A stretch of DNA of 64,000 nucleotides from Bacteroidales bacterium (lineage in GTDB: Bacteria; Bacteroidota; Bacteroidia; Bacteroidales; UBA12077): positions 49,100 through 113,099 of the forward strand of contig DAOWGM010000073.1 of the NCBI GenBank assembly GCA_030637515.1, in the 5' to 3' direction. How positions within the stretch are numbered: the stretch's first letter is position 1; the number at the start of each line of letters is the position of its first letter. A program made the translations under genes and the position numbers. The notes below the pieces were generated by a model. That model was not told where the DNA came from. It was given only the letters and a program-made list of their open reading frames with translations, and did no database searches. Positions 18,427-27,253 of the stretch are shown here, in pieces.

Positions 18427-20418
18427 TTATTTTTCCTCTAACTCAAGATTTTCCAGTTCTTCAAGTTTCTCTTCCAGCTCTTCTAATGCTTTGTGTATAT
18501 CATTTTGTTCAGACATTTCTACGGAACGATCCATTTGATACAAAATTTCTTCTTTTTCTAATTCCGACAAGTGATCATGTGTCTTTTCCAGCTCCTTCAT
18601 TATCTTTTCAACATCAATAGTATTAATTGATTCATTAATTTGTTTTCTTAATTCTTCAGTATCAATATCATCTATCTTACTATTTATTAAAGATATTTTT
18701 TCAATAAACTCATCGTAATCAAATAATTCTATTTCTAAATTACCCAAAGATTCTTCCCATTTTTCCATTTCCTTCTGTAAATCGATACTTTCTTTCATTT
18801 TCTTAATACTTTGCTCATATTCCTCAAGAATCTTTTCAGTATTAATTTCCTGGGTTTCCTCCATTATTCTTACTATATCTTTTTGAATTTCCTCAATATC
18901 AACATGAACATCTTTCATAGCCTCTTGAAGTTCCAGTTGTATTTCTTCTAGGTCAATATCTTCAATATCATGAATAGCTTCCCTAATATCAATTTTTGCA
19001 TCTTTCAAATCATCAATTATTTCATCTATTTCCGATTGATATTTTTCATATTCACTTTCAGGAACCTCTTTACCATCAATGTACAACTCTGTAACTTTAC
19101 CATTTTTAAGAGTAAATTTCATTTCCTCCTTTTTACCATCTTTTGTTCTAGTAACTTTTCTAATGGTATTATTATCTATATCATAATGTTCGCCTCGAAT
19201 GTGAAAGTCATCAGTTGTATCCTTAAAAACAATTTTCTCAGGTGCTACAATTTTGTCGACAATAGCAGGTAAGGTAGGAACAGAAGGTTCAGATATTTCT
19301 ACCTTTTCAACAGGTTTAGGTTCATTAATTTCATGTAACATATCCTTTTCCATAGGATATTCAGCTTTATATGTAAAAGATAAAGCTATTATTGCTGACA
19401 AAATAATAGTTGCAGCAATAATTTTATCTGTAAAATTTGATTTTCCTTTTGGTTTCATAATCATACGTTTAATTCTGTTTAACAAATGTTTTTTTCTTCC
19501 TGAAAAAGCCACTGCAGCATAGTGCTTTTTCAAGCTTAAATCCTGTATCGAAACAAGTGCTTTTGCATAAACAAGTGATCCATCGCAAACTGTCAAAGCA
19601 ATATCATCGCAACAATTCTCTCGTTCGTTACTAATTTTTGATGATAAATACCAAACAGCCGGATGAAAAAAGAACACCGTTTCAATAATTGTTTGAATTA
19701 CATTAATGATATAATCGTTTCGTCTGATATGAGCTAATTCGTGAGCAATAATAGCCTCAATTTGATTCATAGGCATTCCTGACAATATTTCTGCAGGGAT
19801 TAATACAACAGGCTTTAAATAGCCTAAAACAACTGGCACTTTTATTAAAGTTGATTCAATAAAACGAACTGTTCGTTTTACATTAAGTTTATTCTTTATT
19901 TTATTGAATTTCTTTAACCATTCACCCTGAATATCAAATACTCCTACAGTTCGCAATCTGCTTGTATACAAATAACTAAAAACAAATCTGATTAAAAAAA
20001 TAATAACTCCGATAAACCATAAACTAACTATCAAAGGAAAGTAATCTGATAAATTATCAATACCATTGAAAATACGTTTTATTATACCTGAATCGGGTAT
20101 CTCATTATCCAAATTAGAAAAAACTTCAAGAGGTAACTTAAAGGAATTAACGGTTTCGTTAGAAGCAACTTCATCCTGATTAAGAGATAAACTACTACTT
20201 TTATAATTGTCAGTGAAATTAAACACAGACAATCCAACAATAATCAGAAGTGCGCTTAATGCAATTAAATACCTTATCTGTGATGATTTGTGACTTAAAA
20301 TACGCAGTAAAACACCAGTTAGTGCAGCTAACACGAATCCTTGCCAGAGTATATGAAATATAGTCCAGCCAATTGCATTTACTATACTATCATTTAGCAA
20401 TTCAGATAATATTCTCAT
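18427..20418 (-). CDS. BlaR1/MecR1-like M56 membrane metalloprotease with long coiled-coil tail
   Basis: The N-terminal half is an M56 antirepressor peptidase: membrane helices near residues 14-40, 50-67 and 127-150, HELAH zinc motif at 226-230 with third ligand in NERENCCDD (about 267), and a last helix near 328-350. The extracytoplasmic C-terminal part, about 300 residues, is a highly charged Glu/Lys/Ile-rich coiled coil instead of the penicillin-binding sensor of true BlaR1. By family logic the protease inactivates the partner repressor BlaI when the outer region senses a signal. The signal here is unknown. The gene lies 2 bases after blaI in one operon. Confidence 0.87.
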   Translation of the reverse strand: MRILSELLNDSIVNAIGWTIFHILWQGFVLAALTGVLLRILSHKSSQIRYLIALSALLIIVGLSVFNFTDNYKSSSLSLNQDEVASNETVNSFKLPLEVFSNLDNEIPDSGIIKRIFNGIDNLSDYFPLIVSLWFIGVIIFLIRFVFSYLYTSRLRTVGVFDIQGEWLKKFNKIKNKLNVKRTVRFIESTLIKVPVVLGYLKPVVLIPAEILSGMPMNQIEAIIAHELAHIRRNDYIINVIQTIIETVFFFHPAVWYLSSKISNERENCCDDIALTVCDGSLVYAKALVSIQDLSLKKHYAAVAFSGRKKHLLNRIKRMIMKPKGKSNFTDKIIAATIILSAIIALSFTYKAEYPMEKDMLHEINEPKPVEKVEISEPSVPTLPAIVDKIVAPEKIVFKDTTDDFHIRGEHYDIDNNTIRKVTRTKDGKKEEMKFTLKNGKVTELYIDGKEVPESEYEKYQSEIDEIIDDLKDAKIDIREAIHDIEDIDLEEIQLELQEAMKDVHVDIEEIQKDIVRIMEETQEINTEKILEEYEQSIKKMKESIDLQKEMEKWEESLGNLEIELFDYDEFIEKISLINSKIDDIDTEELRKQINESINTIDVEKIMKELEKTHDHLSELEKEEILYQMDRSVEMSEQNDIHKALEELEEKLEELENLELEEK

Positions 20419-20420
20419 TA

Positions 20421-20828
20421 TTACTTCGATTTATCTTGCCTGTTGGCAGACTGGTTTTCAATTTCATTTATCAAATTCTTAATCTCATCAAGCTCTTGTT
20501 GCGATGGATTGTGATTACCTAAAGCTTGCATAACCATTTTCATTGCAGAACCTGAAAAAGTTTTCTTCAAAAATCCATCCAATAACTTATTTTTAGTTTC
20601 TTCTTCGTCAAGAGCAGGAGTGTAGATATGCTGGCGGCTATCTTTATTCACTTTCAGCACACCTTTTTCTGCCATAATCTGCATAATTTTTAAAGTAGTA
20701 GTATAACCAACTTCTTTATTCTCATTTTGTTTGTCGTTAATAAATCTTACTGTAGAAGGTCCGGACTTCCATAATATTTGTAAAATTTCTAACTCTGTTT
20801 CTGTTGGATTATACTTTTTCATACTCAT
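20421..20828 (-). CDS. BlaI/MecI/CopY-family winged-helix repressor
   Basis: 135 residues, the usual family length. The winged-helix domain covers about residues 5-75 (PTETELEILQILWKSGPSTV, then GYTTTLKIMQIMAEKGVLKV), followed by the C-terminal dimerisation helices. It should repress its own operon by binding palindromic operators; three identical half-site pairs lie 36-108 bases upstream of its start. The downstream gene encodes the M56 protease that would cleave it. Confidence 0.9.
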   Translation of the reverse strand: MSMKKYNPTETELEILQILWKSGPSTVRFINDKQNENKEVGYTTTLKIMQIMAEKGVLKVNKDSRQHIYTPALDEEETKNKLLDGFLKKTFSGSAMKMVMQALGNHNPSQQELDEIKNLINEIENQSANRQDKSK

Positions 20829-20863
20829 AAATTAAAGACGATTAATTATACCATTTGCTGCAT

Positions 20864-20936
20864 TACGAATAATTTCGTACTACAAATATATACGATTAAT
20901 TTCGTACTTCCAAATTTAACTACGACTAATTTCGTA
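20864..20936 (-). promoter_or_regulatory. blaI promoter with three identical palindromic operators
   Basis: Three copies of TACGA-nTAAT-TTCGTA lie at 20864-20879, 20891-20906 and 20921-20936. On the minus strand a -33 box TTTG (20911-20914) and a -7 box TATATTTG (20883-20890) are 20 bases apart. Operator 2 fills the spacer exactly, operator 1 covers the predicted start site and operator 3 sits upstream of -33. A degenerate fourth left half (GACGATTAATT) starts near 20837. Autorepression by BlaI is the natural reading. Confidence 0.8.
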
Positions 20937-21048
20937 TATTAAAATTAAATTTTGTTAAAATACTATATATTCAGTAGTTAACTAATACATTATGATTGTT
21001 ACTATCTTTACCTAACGAACAATTTAATAATCGTTAAATTTATGTTAT

Positions 21049-21225
21049 ATGGAAACAACACAAAAGATAATAGATGCAATGAAAGGAGCAGGCAAGGCTC
21101 TAAAAGCCGGCGAAATTACAGAACTAACCGGTTTGGATAAAAAGGAAGTTGATAAAGCAATGAAAATCCTTAAAGAAAATGATCAAATAATTTCTCCAAA
21201 GCGATGCTTTTGGGAAGCTAAATAA
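21049..21225 (+). CDS. Small winged-helix-like protein (58 aa)
   Basis: The ATG at 21049 opens a 58-residue frame (starts METTQKIIDAMKGAGKALKA, ends RCFWEAK). The pattern of two helices, a turn (ITELTGLDKKEVDKAMKIL) and a terminal strand resembles a minimal winged-helix DNA-binding domain. It is transcribed divergently from blaI, with the operator array about 110 bases away, and is followed at once by a strong terminator. A DNA-binding role is an inference. Confidence 0.7.
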   Translation: METTQKIIDAMKGAGKALKAGEITELTGLDKKEVDKAMKILKENDQIISPKRCFWEAK

Positions 21226-21227
21226 AT

Positions 21228-21255
21228 AAGAAAGCCGGTACTAACCGGCTTTCTT
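21228..21255. terminator. Bidirectional terminator, 12-bp perfect stem
   Basis: AAGAAAGCCGGT and ACCGGCTTTCTT pair perfectly around ACTA, between the 58-residue gene and the converging ferredoxin-like gene. Confidence 0.85.
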
Positions 21256-21258
21256 ATT

Positions 21259-21447
21259 TTAACAATTTGTACACTGAAATGCCGAACACGACCTTGTGCA
21301 TATTCCACAACCTGTACATGTAGAATAATCTATCACAGGAGCCTCAAAAGGGCTTTTTTGTGTTATTGCTCCAACTGGGCATATTCTCATTGATGGACAT
21401 GGGTGATTCTGTGGACAAAAATTTTCGTTTACAACAATATTTCTCAT
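21259..21447 (-). CDS. Small 4Fe-4S ferredoxin-like protein
   Basis: 62 residues. The second half has CTGCGICTRSC, a CxxCxxCxxxC iron-sulfur motif, and an earlier set of Cys (FCPQNHPCPSMRICPVGAI) supplies a second possible cluster, so it reads as a minimal two-cluster ferredoxin. It should carry electrons in the cytoplasm; the partner is unknown. It has its own promoter box 31 bases upstream of the ATG. Confidence 0.78.
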   Translation of the reverse strand: MRNIVVNENFCPQNHPCPSMRICPVGAITQKSPFEAPVIDYSTCTGCGICTRSCSAFQCTNC

Positions 21448-21477
21448 TACTCTGATTTTTTAATTTAAAAACGTCTG

Positions 21478-21485
21478 CAAAAGTA
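21478..21485 (-). promoter_or_regulatory. -7 promoter box TACTTTTG of the ferredoxin-like gene
   Basis: CAAAAGTA on the + strand is TACTTTTG on the minus strand, an exact TAnnTTTG match 31 bases before the start. Confidence 0.45.
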
Positions 21486-21547
21486 GAAGAAATATTTTAA
21501 ATTGCAATATGTAGATATGTATATTTATCAATTTGAAATAATAATTC

Positions 21548-22078
21548 CTAATCCACCAATTTATATAGCTTTCGTAGTAACTTTCCACCTCGGTTTTTAA
21601 AGCCAGGAGTACTGTCATTAAACTGATTTTCAATTATTGCGATCAATTCTGTTGCAATAACATGTTCAATTTCAACATAATTATAAATAATTTGCATCGA
21701 AAACATTTTAACAGCAGTAGGATAAATAGGATCTTCAAGCCATGTAAAACATCTATCGATTAAAATTCCAAGTCTTTCTTCATCTAATTCTCTTAAATCT
21801 CTTGTTGACAAAATTTTAGTAAAATGTCTTTTCTGATTATCATATTTTGATTTAGGCAAAAAATCAATCATGTCGTTAATATATGGTTCTATCATTTTGG
21901 GATAATCAAGCCAAACATGCTCTATTACCCAAGCTGCTCTACCTGAAACATATTCTTCATTGGTTAATATTAACTCAAACATCTCTTTAAAGAGTTTTTT
22001 ATCTGTTCCAATAACAGATGCCATGTAAACTGTATTTCTCTTTGAAAGTTCCGCTAATAATTGTTCTCTGAAGTTCAT
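21548..22078 (-). CDS. HEAT-repeat-like alpha-helical protein
   Basis: 176 residues, all-alpha, with repeating helix pairs (GRAAWVIEHVWLDYP, FTKILSTRDL, AVKMFSMQIIYNY) that look like HEAT or armadillo-type repeats. Similar Bacteroidota proteins are sometimes mislabelled adenylosuccinate lyase; no lyase signature is present. Soluble, no signal peptide. Function unknown; a protein-protein interaction scaffold is the usual role of such folds. Confidence 0.65.
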   Translation of the reverse strand: MNFREQLLAELSKRNTVYMASVIGTDKKLFKEMFELILTNEEYVSGRAAWVIEHVWLDYPKMIEPYINDMIDFLPKSKYDNQKRHFTKILSTRDLRELDEERLGILIDRCFTWLEDPIYPTAVKMFSMQIIYNYVEIEHVIATELIAIIENQFNDSTPGFKNRGGKLLRKLYKLVD

Positions 22079-22160
22079 TTATTTTCAATTAAGAAGTTAA
22101 AAATACAAACTATTGTATAAACATTCATTCATCATTAGTGTTATTATAAAAAAAGAAGTA

Positions 22161-22769
22161 ATGAAATATCAAAAGTTATTATTTGTTTTTATTTTTACAC
22201 TTTTCTTTAACTCTGAGTTATATTCACAAAACAGAAAAAATATGGAAATTGCAACATTTGGATCGGGTTGTTTTTGGTGTACAGAAGCAATTTTTCAGCA
22301 ATTAATAGGAGTAGAGTCTGCAACATCAGGTTATTCAGGAGGTGAAGTTAAAAATCCTACTTATAATGAAGTTTGTAGTGGACAAACTGGTCATGCTGAA
22401 GTTATTCAGGTAAAATTTAATTCGGAATTACTAAGTTTTACCGATTTACTGGAAGTATTCTGGCAGACACACGATCCAACCACACTAAACCAACAGGGAA
22501 CTGATGTAGGAACACAATACAGATCAGTAATTTTTTATCATAGCAATGATCAAAAAGAATTAGCTGAAACATTTAAACAAAAACTGGATAAAGCCGAAAT
22601 TTACGATAATCCAATAATAACTGAGATTAGTGAATTTGAGGCTTTTTATAAGGCTGAAGACTATCATCAAGAATACTACAATAACAATAAAACTCAATCT
22701 TACTGCAATTTTGTAATCACTCCTAAACTGGATAAATTCAAGAAGATATTTAAGGATAAATTAAATTAA
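22161..22769 (+). CDS. msrA: Peptide-methionine (S)-S-oxide reductase with signal peptide
   Basis: MsrA repairs methionine-S-sulfoxide. The catalytic motif GCFWCTEA gives C37. Other conserved stretches are YSGGEVKNPTY, GHAEVIQVKF, DPTTLNQQGTDVGTQYRS and EDYHQEYY. The ATG at 22161 opens with a signal peptide (MKYQKLLFVFIFTLFFNSEL), so the enzyme is exported; a TTG 16 codons earlier is ignored for that reason. With the exported PIMT at 14.2 kb it suggests repair of damaged envelope proteins. A CY pair near the C-terminus may recycle the sulfenic acid. Confidence 0.92.
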   Translation: MKYQKLLFVFIFTLFFNSELYSQNRKNMEIATFGSGCFWCTEAIFQQLIGVESATSGYSGGEVKNPTYNEVCSGQTGHAEVIQVKFNSELLSFTDLLEVFWQTHDPTTLNQQGTDVGTQYRSVIFYHSNDQKELAETFKQKLDKAEIYDNPIITEISEFEAFYKAEDYHQEYYNNNKTQSYCNFVITPKLDKFKKIFKDKLN

Positions 22770-22811
22770 TATCTAATTTCAATTTGGATAGCTTAAAAAA
22801 AGATTTTATCT

Positions 22812-22819
22812 TAAATTTG
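22812..22819 (+). promoter_or_regulatory. -7 promoter box TAAATTTG for the MutS-like operon
   Basis: Exact TAnnTTTG match 29 bases before the first gene of the 22.8-27.2 kb operon, after the msrA stop. Confidence 0.5.
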
Positions 22820-22848
22820 CAATTCTGATATTAATTTAAAATCTTTCT

Positions 22849-23055
22849 ATGAGCTCAGAAATTCTTGTTTCGCTGGTCGTAGTCTTATTTCCGCTAAGTT
22901 TTATTTCAGAACGATTTTCTAACTTTTTCAAATTAATTCTTCCATCTGAAGGGAAATTAGGATTTGGAAATCTGCGTCATAAAGAAGATTTATTTCAGAT
23001 TATTGAAAAGTATAAAAATAAAGAGACTGACCAAAAAGATTATGTTAAACTCTAA
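22849..23055 (+). CDS. Small single-pass membrane protein of unknown function
   Basis: 68 residues: one N-terminal hydrophobic helix (about residues 4-20), a basic/aromatic stretch, then a charged tail (RHKEDLFQIIEKYKNKETDQ). It is the first gene of an operon, 16 bases before the membrane MutS-like gene. No family recognised. Confidence 0.6.
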   Translation: MSSEILVSLVVVLFPLSFISERFSNFFKLILPSEGKLGFGNLRHKEDLFQIIEKYKNKETDQKDYVKL

Positions 23056-23071
23056 TTTATTGCCCTAAAAA

Positions 23072-24685
23072 ATGATTTTGAATCGTAAGAATAAAAAGCA
23101 AAAGCTTATAAATAATTTTGGTAAATTAAAAGATGATTCTTTCGATTTTGAATCGATTGAAAGATATTTTCGGAAAAAAGAACACACGGAAAACTTTCAA
23201 ATTCTATCTGATAAAACATGCAATGATTTAGATTTTCAGGAATTATTCATGTTTATCGACAGGACAAACTCTAAAGTAGGTCAACAATTCATTTACAATA
23301 AGTTAAGAACAATTCCTTTAAAATCTGAAAGTGTTAATATTCAAGAAAAAATAATTGGCGAATTCATTAACAATGAGGAATTCAGAGTTTCTATACAATC
23401 TAAATTATCAAAATTAGACGACTTTGGCACTTACTACATAACTTCACTTTTTCAAGATGAGCATTTAAAGCCTCCAAAATGGTTTTTTGTGGTTCCGGTA
23501 TTATCGTTTACAGTTATTTTATCATTAATTTTTGTATTTTTTAATCCACAACTAATTTTTGTTTTACTATCTGTATTTATTGTAAATATTGTAATTCATT
23601 ATTGGAATAAAAAGAATTTATATCAATACTTAAGCTCATTACCACAACTTTTGAGATTAAAAAACATTGCTAAAAAATTATTTGATTTCAATAAATTAAA
23701 AGAATTGAATCCTAAGCTTATTGAATCTGTAAAAGTTATTAATAAGATTAGAAACCGAATGCTATTTTTTAAATTGGAATCTAATATTCAAGGAGAATTT
23801 CAGGCACTTTTTTGGATGATATTAGAACTCTTCAAAATTCTTTTTTTAATAGAACCTTTATTATTGTTTGGAGTTTTAAAGCGATTAGATACTAAAAGAA
23901 AAGAAATTGAAGACTTGTATTTGTTTATAGGTGAAATAGATTCTTTAATATCTATAGCCTCTTTAAGAGTAAGCGAGAATGGGTATTGTATACCACAAAT
24001 AAGTCAAACACAAAAGCAACTTATTGCAGAAAAAGCATATCATCCTTTAATTATAGATTGTGTAAGTAATAACATTCAAGTGAATGAGAAATCAATATTG
24101 CTAACAGGCTCAAATATGTCAGGTAAAACATCATTTATACGAACAATTGGTATTAATGTAATTACTGGGTTAACTTTAAATACTTGCTTTGCAGAGCATT
24201 TTTCGATGCCGTATATGCAGGTATTTTCAGCTATTAGAATTAGTGATGATTTAATGAATGATAAAAGTTACTATTTTGAAGAGGTTTTAACTATTAAAAA
24301 AATGATTGAAGAAAGTATAAATGGAAAGCCGAATTTATTTTTACTTGACGAATTATTCAAAGGAACTAATACCGTAGAGCGTATTTCCGCAGGGAAAGCT
24401 GTTTTATCAACATTAAATAATACAAATAATATTGTTTTTGTATCAACACACGACATTGAATTGGCAGATTTATTAAATGATGAATATGAATTGTACCATT
24501 TTAGCGAAAAAGTAGATGACAAATCAATTGATTTCGACTATAAACTAAAGGATGGAAAGTTAAAGAACAGAAACGCTATTAAAATTCTTGAAATAAACGA
24601 TTACCCAGAGAATATTATTACAGAAGCTATAGAAATTTCTAAAGAACTTGATAAATATTCAGTTCCTAATTCAATTATAACATAA
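23072..24685 (+). CDS. Membrane-anchored MutS-like ATPase
   Basis: The C-terminal third is a MutS family ATPase domain: Walker A GSNMSGKTS (346-354), Walker B LFLLDELFKGTN (422-433) and a signature helix after it (TVERISAGKAVLSTL). The N-terminal region lacks the mismatch-recognition domain and instead has two adjacent membrane helices (about 136-157 and 160-177), and a further hydrophobic stretch near 245-267. MutS-type clamps use ATP to change a DNA-bound dimer; here a membrane location makes mismatch repair unlikely and the role is unknown. Its stop overlaps the start of the next gene (TAATG), so the two are translationally coupled. Confidence 0.82.
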   Translation: MILNRKNKKQKLINNFGKLKDDSFDFESIERYFRKKEHTENFQILSDKTCNDLDFQELFMFIDRTNSKVGQQFIYNKLRTIPLKSESVNIQEKIIGEFINNEEFRVSIQSKLSKLDDFGTYYITSLFQDEHLKPPKWFFVVPVLSFTVILSLIFVFFNPQLIFVLLSVFIVNIVIHYWNKKNLYQYLSSLPQLLRLKNIAKKLFDFNKLKELNPKLIESVKVINKIRNRMLFFKLESNIQGEFQALFWMILELFKILFLIEPLLLFGVLKRLDTKRKEIEDLYLFIGEIDSLISIASLRVSENGYCIPQISQTQKQLIAEKAYHPLIIDCVSNNIQVNEKSILLTGSNMSGKTSFIRTIGINVITGLTLNTCFAEHFSMPYMQVFSAIRISDDLMNDKSYYFEEVLTIKKMIEESINGKPNLFLLDELFKGTNTVERISAGKAVLSTLNNTNNIVFVSTHDIELADLLNDEYELYHFSEKVDDKSIDFDYKLKDGKLKNRNAIKILEINDYPENIITEAIEISKELDKYSVPNSIIT

Positions 24686-26037
24686 TGAAACAGAAAATAA
24701 CATGGGCAATTGCAATAATTGCATTAATCTGGATTACAGGGATTATCATTGATTTTGATGAATTAGCTAATAAAAAGCAAAATCCTAAATATCAGGAATA
24801 TATTGAAAATTATAAGGCTGATACAGAACAAAAGTACAATGAAATTATTGATCAGTTGGATGATGAATATAAAATCCAGTTTGATGAGCAAAAATCTATT
24901 CGTGTTGACGATTGCATAGGCTCAAATTTTGAAGGTGCTGAAGTAAAACTGGCTGGAATTCAGATATATGATAGTATTTTTCGTCAAAAAAGCAAAAAGC
25001 CTTATTACACATATAATTGCAATAGTGCTAAACTCGATCCGGATCATCCGATGTTTGGTTTACCCGATATAGAAATAGCAGTTGGACCAGTTGCATATTA
25101 TGAGCCAGAAAAATCGGCTTTTGAGTCCTTAATTAAATTAGGCATAGATAATAAGCCTAAACCATACAGAACGTATAAAAAACGTCTTATTATCGATAGT
25201 TTAGGTGTACAAAATAAGTTTGTTGAGATGCAATTATGGTTAACTACTTTTACTGTTAATATAACCGTTATTGCAGATAGAGATAAACCTCAGATTGATC
25301 CTACAGAATCTACTTTAAATGAGCGAATTTACCCTGGATACTGGTATAAAGACTCCCGAAGATATGTTTCAATGAACGATCTTGAAAATAAAGAAGAATA
25401 TAAGAATCATTTGTATAGCGATATTACATTTGTTTTGGAGGTAAACCCGAATGCTTCGCCATGGTATATAAATACAGATAACACCCAAACAGAAATGCCC
25501 GATATTGCAGTTGGAGCAGTATTTTGCCAACAACTCATTAAACGTCCTAAAGACGAAAATAAGATTCATCTACAAACCTACAAAGGAATGGCAGCGCCTT
25601 TATATCATAAAGCTTTTGAAGATGATAATCCTTTATCAAATAATTTGGACGAATCAATTCTCAATGTTTTAACTGATTTAGAGAATGTTAAAAACGAAAA
25701 CATTTGGAATAAAGAGTATTTTATAAAATTGTATTCTGCAAATATAGGATCAAGACAAAAAGGATTTTTTGGTAATAAAAAGTTCGACGAGCAGGTTGAA
25801 TATACCTTTCTTATGCCTCTTTTTGTGGTAGGAAGCTGGGATATACAAATACCTTCAGAGATTTTACCTGAAATGGAAGCCCCGAAACCATATTATAAAA
25901 GTTTATCATTAAAGAATCTGATTCCAAAATGGGGATTAAGCTTTGGAAAATGGCTTAGCTCGGGCATTATTATCATTCTGTTAGTATTGATTTTACTTTA
26001 TTTATCACCATCTTTACTTCGTAAACTTTTTAAATAA
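24685..26037 (+). CDS. Bitopic membrane protein of unknown function, coupled to the MutS-like gene
   Basis: 450 residues. One N-terminal membrane helix (about 5-24) and one C-terminal helix (about 420-442) enclose a large soluble domain with many Tyr, Pro and Asp and two spaced Cys (CIGS near 77, CNSA near 112). No known domain recognised. The start overlaps the stop of the MutS-like gene by one base, a strong sign that the two products act together at the membrane. Confidence 0.65.
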   Translation: MKQKITWAIAIIALIWITGIIIDFDELANKKQNPKYQEYIENYKADTEQKYNEIIDQLDDEYKIQFDEQKSIRVDDCIGSNFEGAEVKLAGIQIYDSIFRQKSKKPYYTYNCNSAKLDPDHPMFGLPDIEIAVGPVAYYEPEKSAFESLIKLGIDNKPKPYRTYKKRLIIDSLGVQNKFVEMQLWLTTFTVNITVIADRDKPQIDPTESTLNERIYPGYWYKDSRRYVSMNDLENKEEYKNHLYSDITFVLEVNPNASPWYINTDNTQTEMPDIAVGAVFCQQLIKRPKDENKIHLQTYKGMAAPLYHKAFEDDNPLSNNLDESILNVLTDLENVKNENIWNKEYFIKLYSANIGSRQKGFFGNKKFDEQVEYTFLMPLFVVGSWDIQIPSEILPEMEAPKPYYKSLSLKNLIPKWGLSFGKWLSSGIIIILLVLILLYLSPSLLRKLFK

Positions 26038-26042
26038 AATTA

Positions 26043-27209
26043 ATGAATACATTAAAAGTTAAACTGATTGCTTTCCCTGGAGCTTCTAAGGAAATCATAT
26101 CAAGAGGTGAACAGATTTTAAGAAATAAACTTACAGATTTCAGTATAGAAATAACTAATCAAAATCCTGATACTCTGTTTATTATTACAGGTGGGTCAGA
26201 AAATCAGGCTAAAAATCTTTTAAAAGACAAAAAGCAAATTCTCATATTGGCAATAACAGAAAACAACAGTTACGCTGCTGCATCTGAAATTAAAGCTTAT
26301 TGTAATCAAAAAAGAATAGATTCTGTTTTATATAATATTGATAATGAGAAAGATTTGCAAACTAAACTGAATCATTATTTGAAATGTACGAAAGCTTTAA
26401 GTAAACTAAATAATTATAAAATTGGATTAATTGGAGAAGTCTCAGAATGGCTTATAGCATCAGATATTGATAAAAAAATACTTAATAATAAATTTGGTTT
26501 ACAACTTGAAAAGATAGCATGGAATAGTTTCCCTAAATATTCTGAATACCCTGTAAATACTGCTTTTCTAAATCATTTTAAAAATTCAGGTTTCAATCTG
26601 GAAGATTCTTCTAAAGTTTTTAACCTCTTACAGGATATTATTAAACAGAAACAAGTAGATGCAATAACAGTAGAATGTTTTCCACTTGTCAGGGAAAATG
26701 CAGTAACAGCTTGTTTAGCTTTATCGAAATTAAATACAGAAGGATTTGCTTCGGGTTGTGAAGGAGATATTACAAGCATAACAGGAAAGCTTATTGCTAA
26801 AGAACTTACAGGTCAGGTTCCATGGATGGCTAACCTTGCTTCATTGGAAGAAAATAAGATCTTTTTTGCACACTGCACTATTGCAACCAATTTAGTTTCT
26901 GATTATAAAATCAATACACATTTTGAAACTGGTGAAGGGACTGCTGTTCAGGGTAAATTCAAAGCAGAAAATGCAACTGTATTCAGGTTAAACAATGCAT
27001 TATCAAAGGCATTTATATCTTATGGTCAAATTGTGGAAAGACCAGAAAGAGAAGACTCATGCAGAACTCAAATTAAAATAGAAATACCAAAAGCTGATAT
27101 CCAAAAACTAAAAGAAAATCCTTTAGGGAATCATCACTTGATTATACCGGGAGATCACGTTAAACTATTAAAATACTTTTGTAAGCTTACCGGAATAGAA
27201 GTAATCTAA
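26043..27209 (+). CDS. L-fucose isomerase-like protein
   Basis: 388 residues with the two-domain architecture of the fucose/arabinose isomerase superfamily. A Rossmann-like N-terminal part is followed by a C-terminal part with CFPLVRENAVTACLALS, ASGCEGDITS and the closing GNHHLIIPGDHVK, which carries likely metal and substrate residues. It should act on an aldose or ketose, but the sugar is not certain and the N-terminal half is divergent. It starts 5 bases after the preceding stop, so it is the fourth gene of the operon. The link with a MutS-like protein is puzzling. Confidence 0.72.
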   Translation: MNTLKVKLIAFPGASKEIISRGEQILRNKLTDFSIEITNQNPDTLFIITGGSENQAKNLLKDKKQILILAITENNSYAAASEIKAYCNQKRIDSVLYNIDNEKDLQTKLNHYLKCTKALSKLNNYKIGLIGEVSEWLIASDIDKKILNNKFGLQLEKIAWNSFPKYSEYPVNTAFLNHFKNSGFNLEDSSKVFNLLQDIIKQKQVDAITVECFPLVRENAVTACLALSKLNTEGFASGCEGDITSITGKLIAKELTGQVPWMANLASLEENKIFFAHCTIATNLVSDYKINTHFETGEGTAVQGKFKAENATVFRLNNALSKAFISYGQIVERPEREDSCRTQIKIEIPKADIQKLKENPLGNHHLIIPGDHVKLLKYFCKLTGIEVI

Positions 27210-27253
27210 TTTGAAATGCTTTAAAATATTACATTTATCCAACCTGAACCTTT

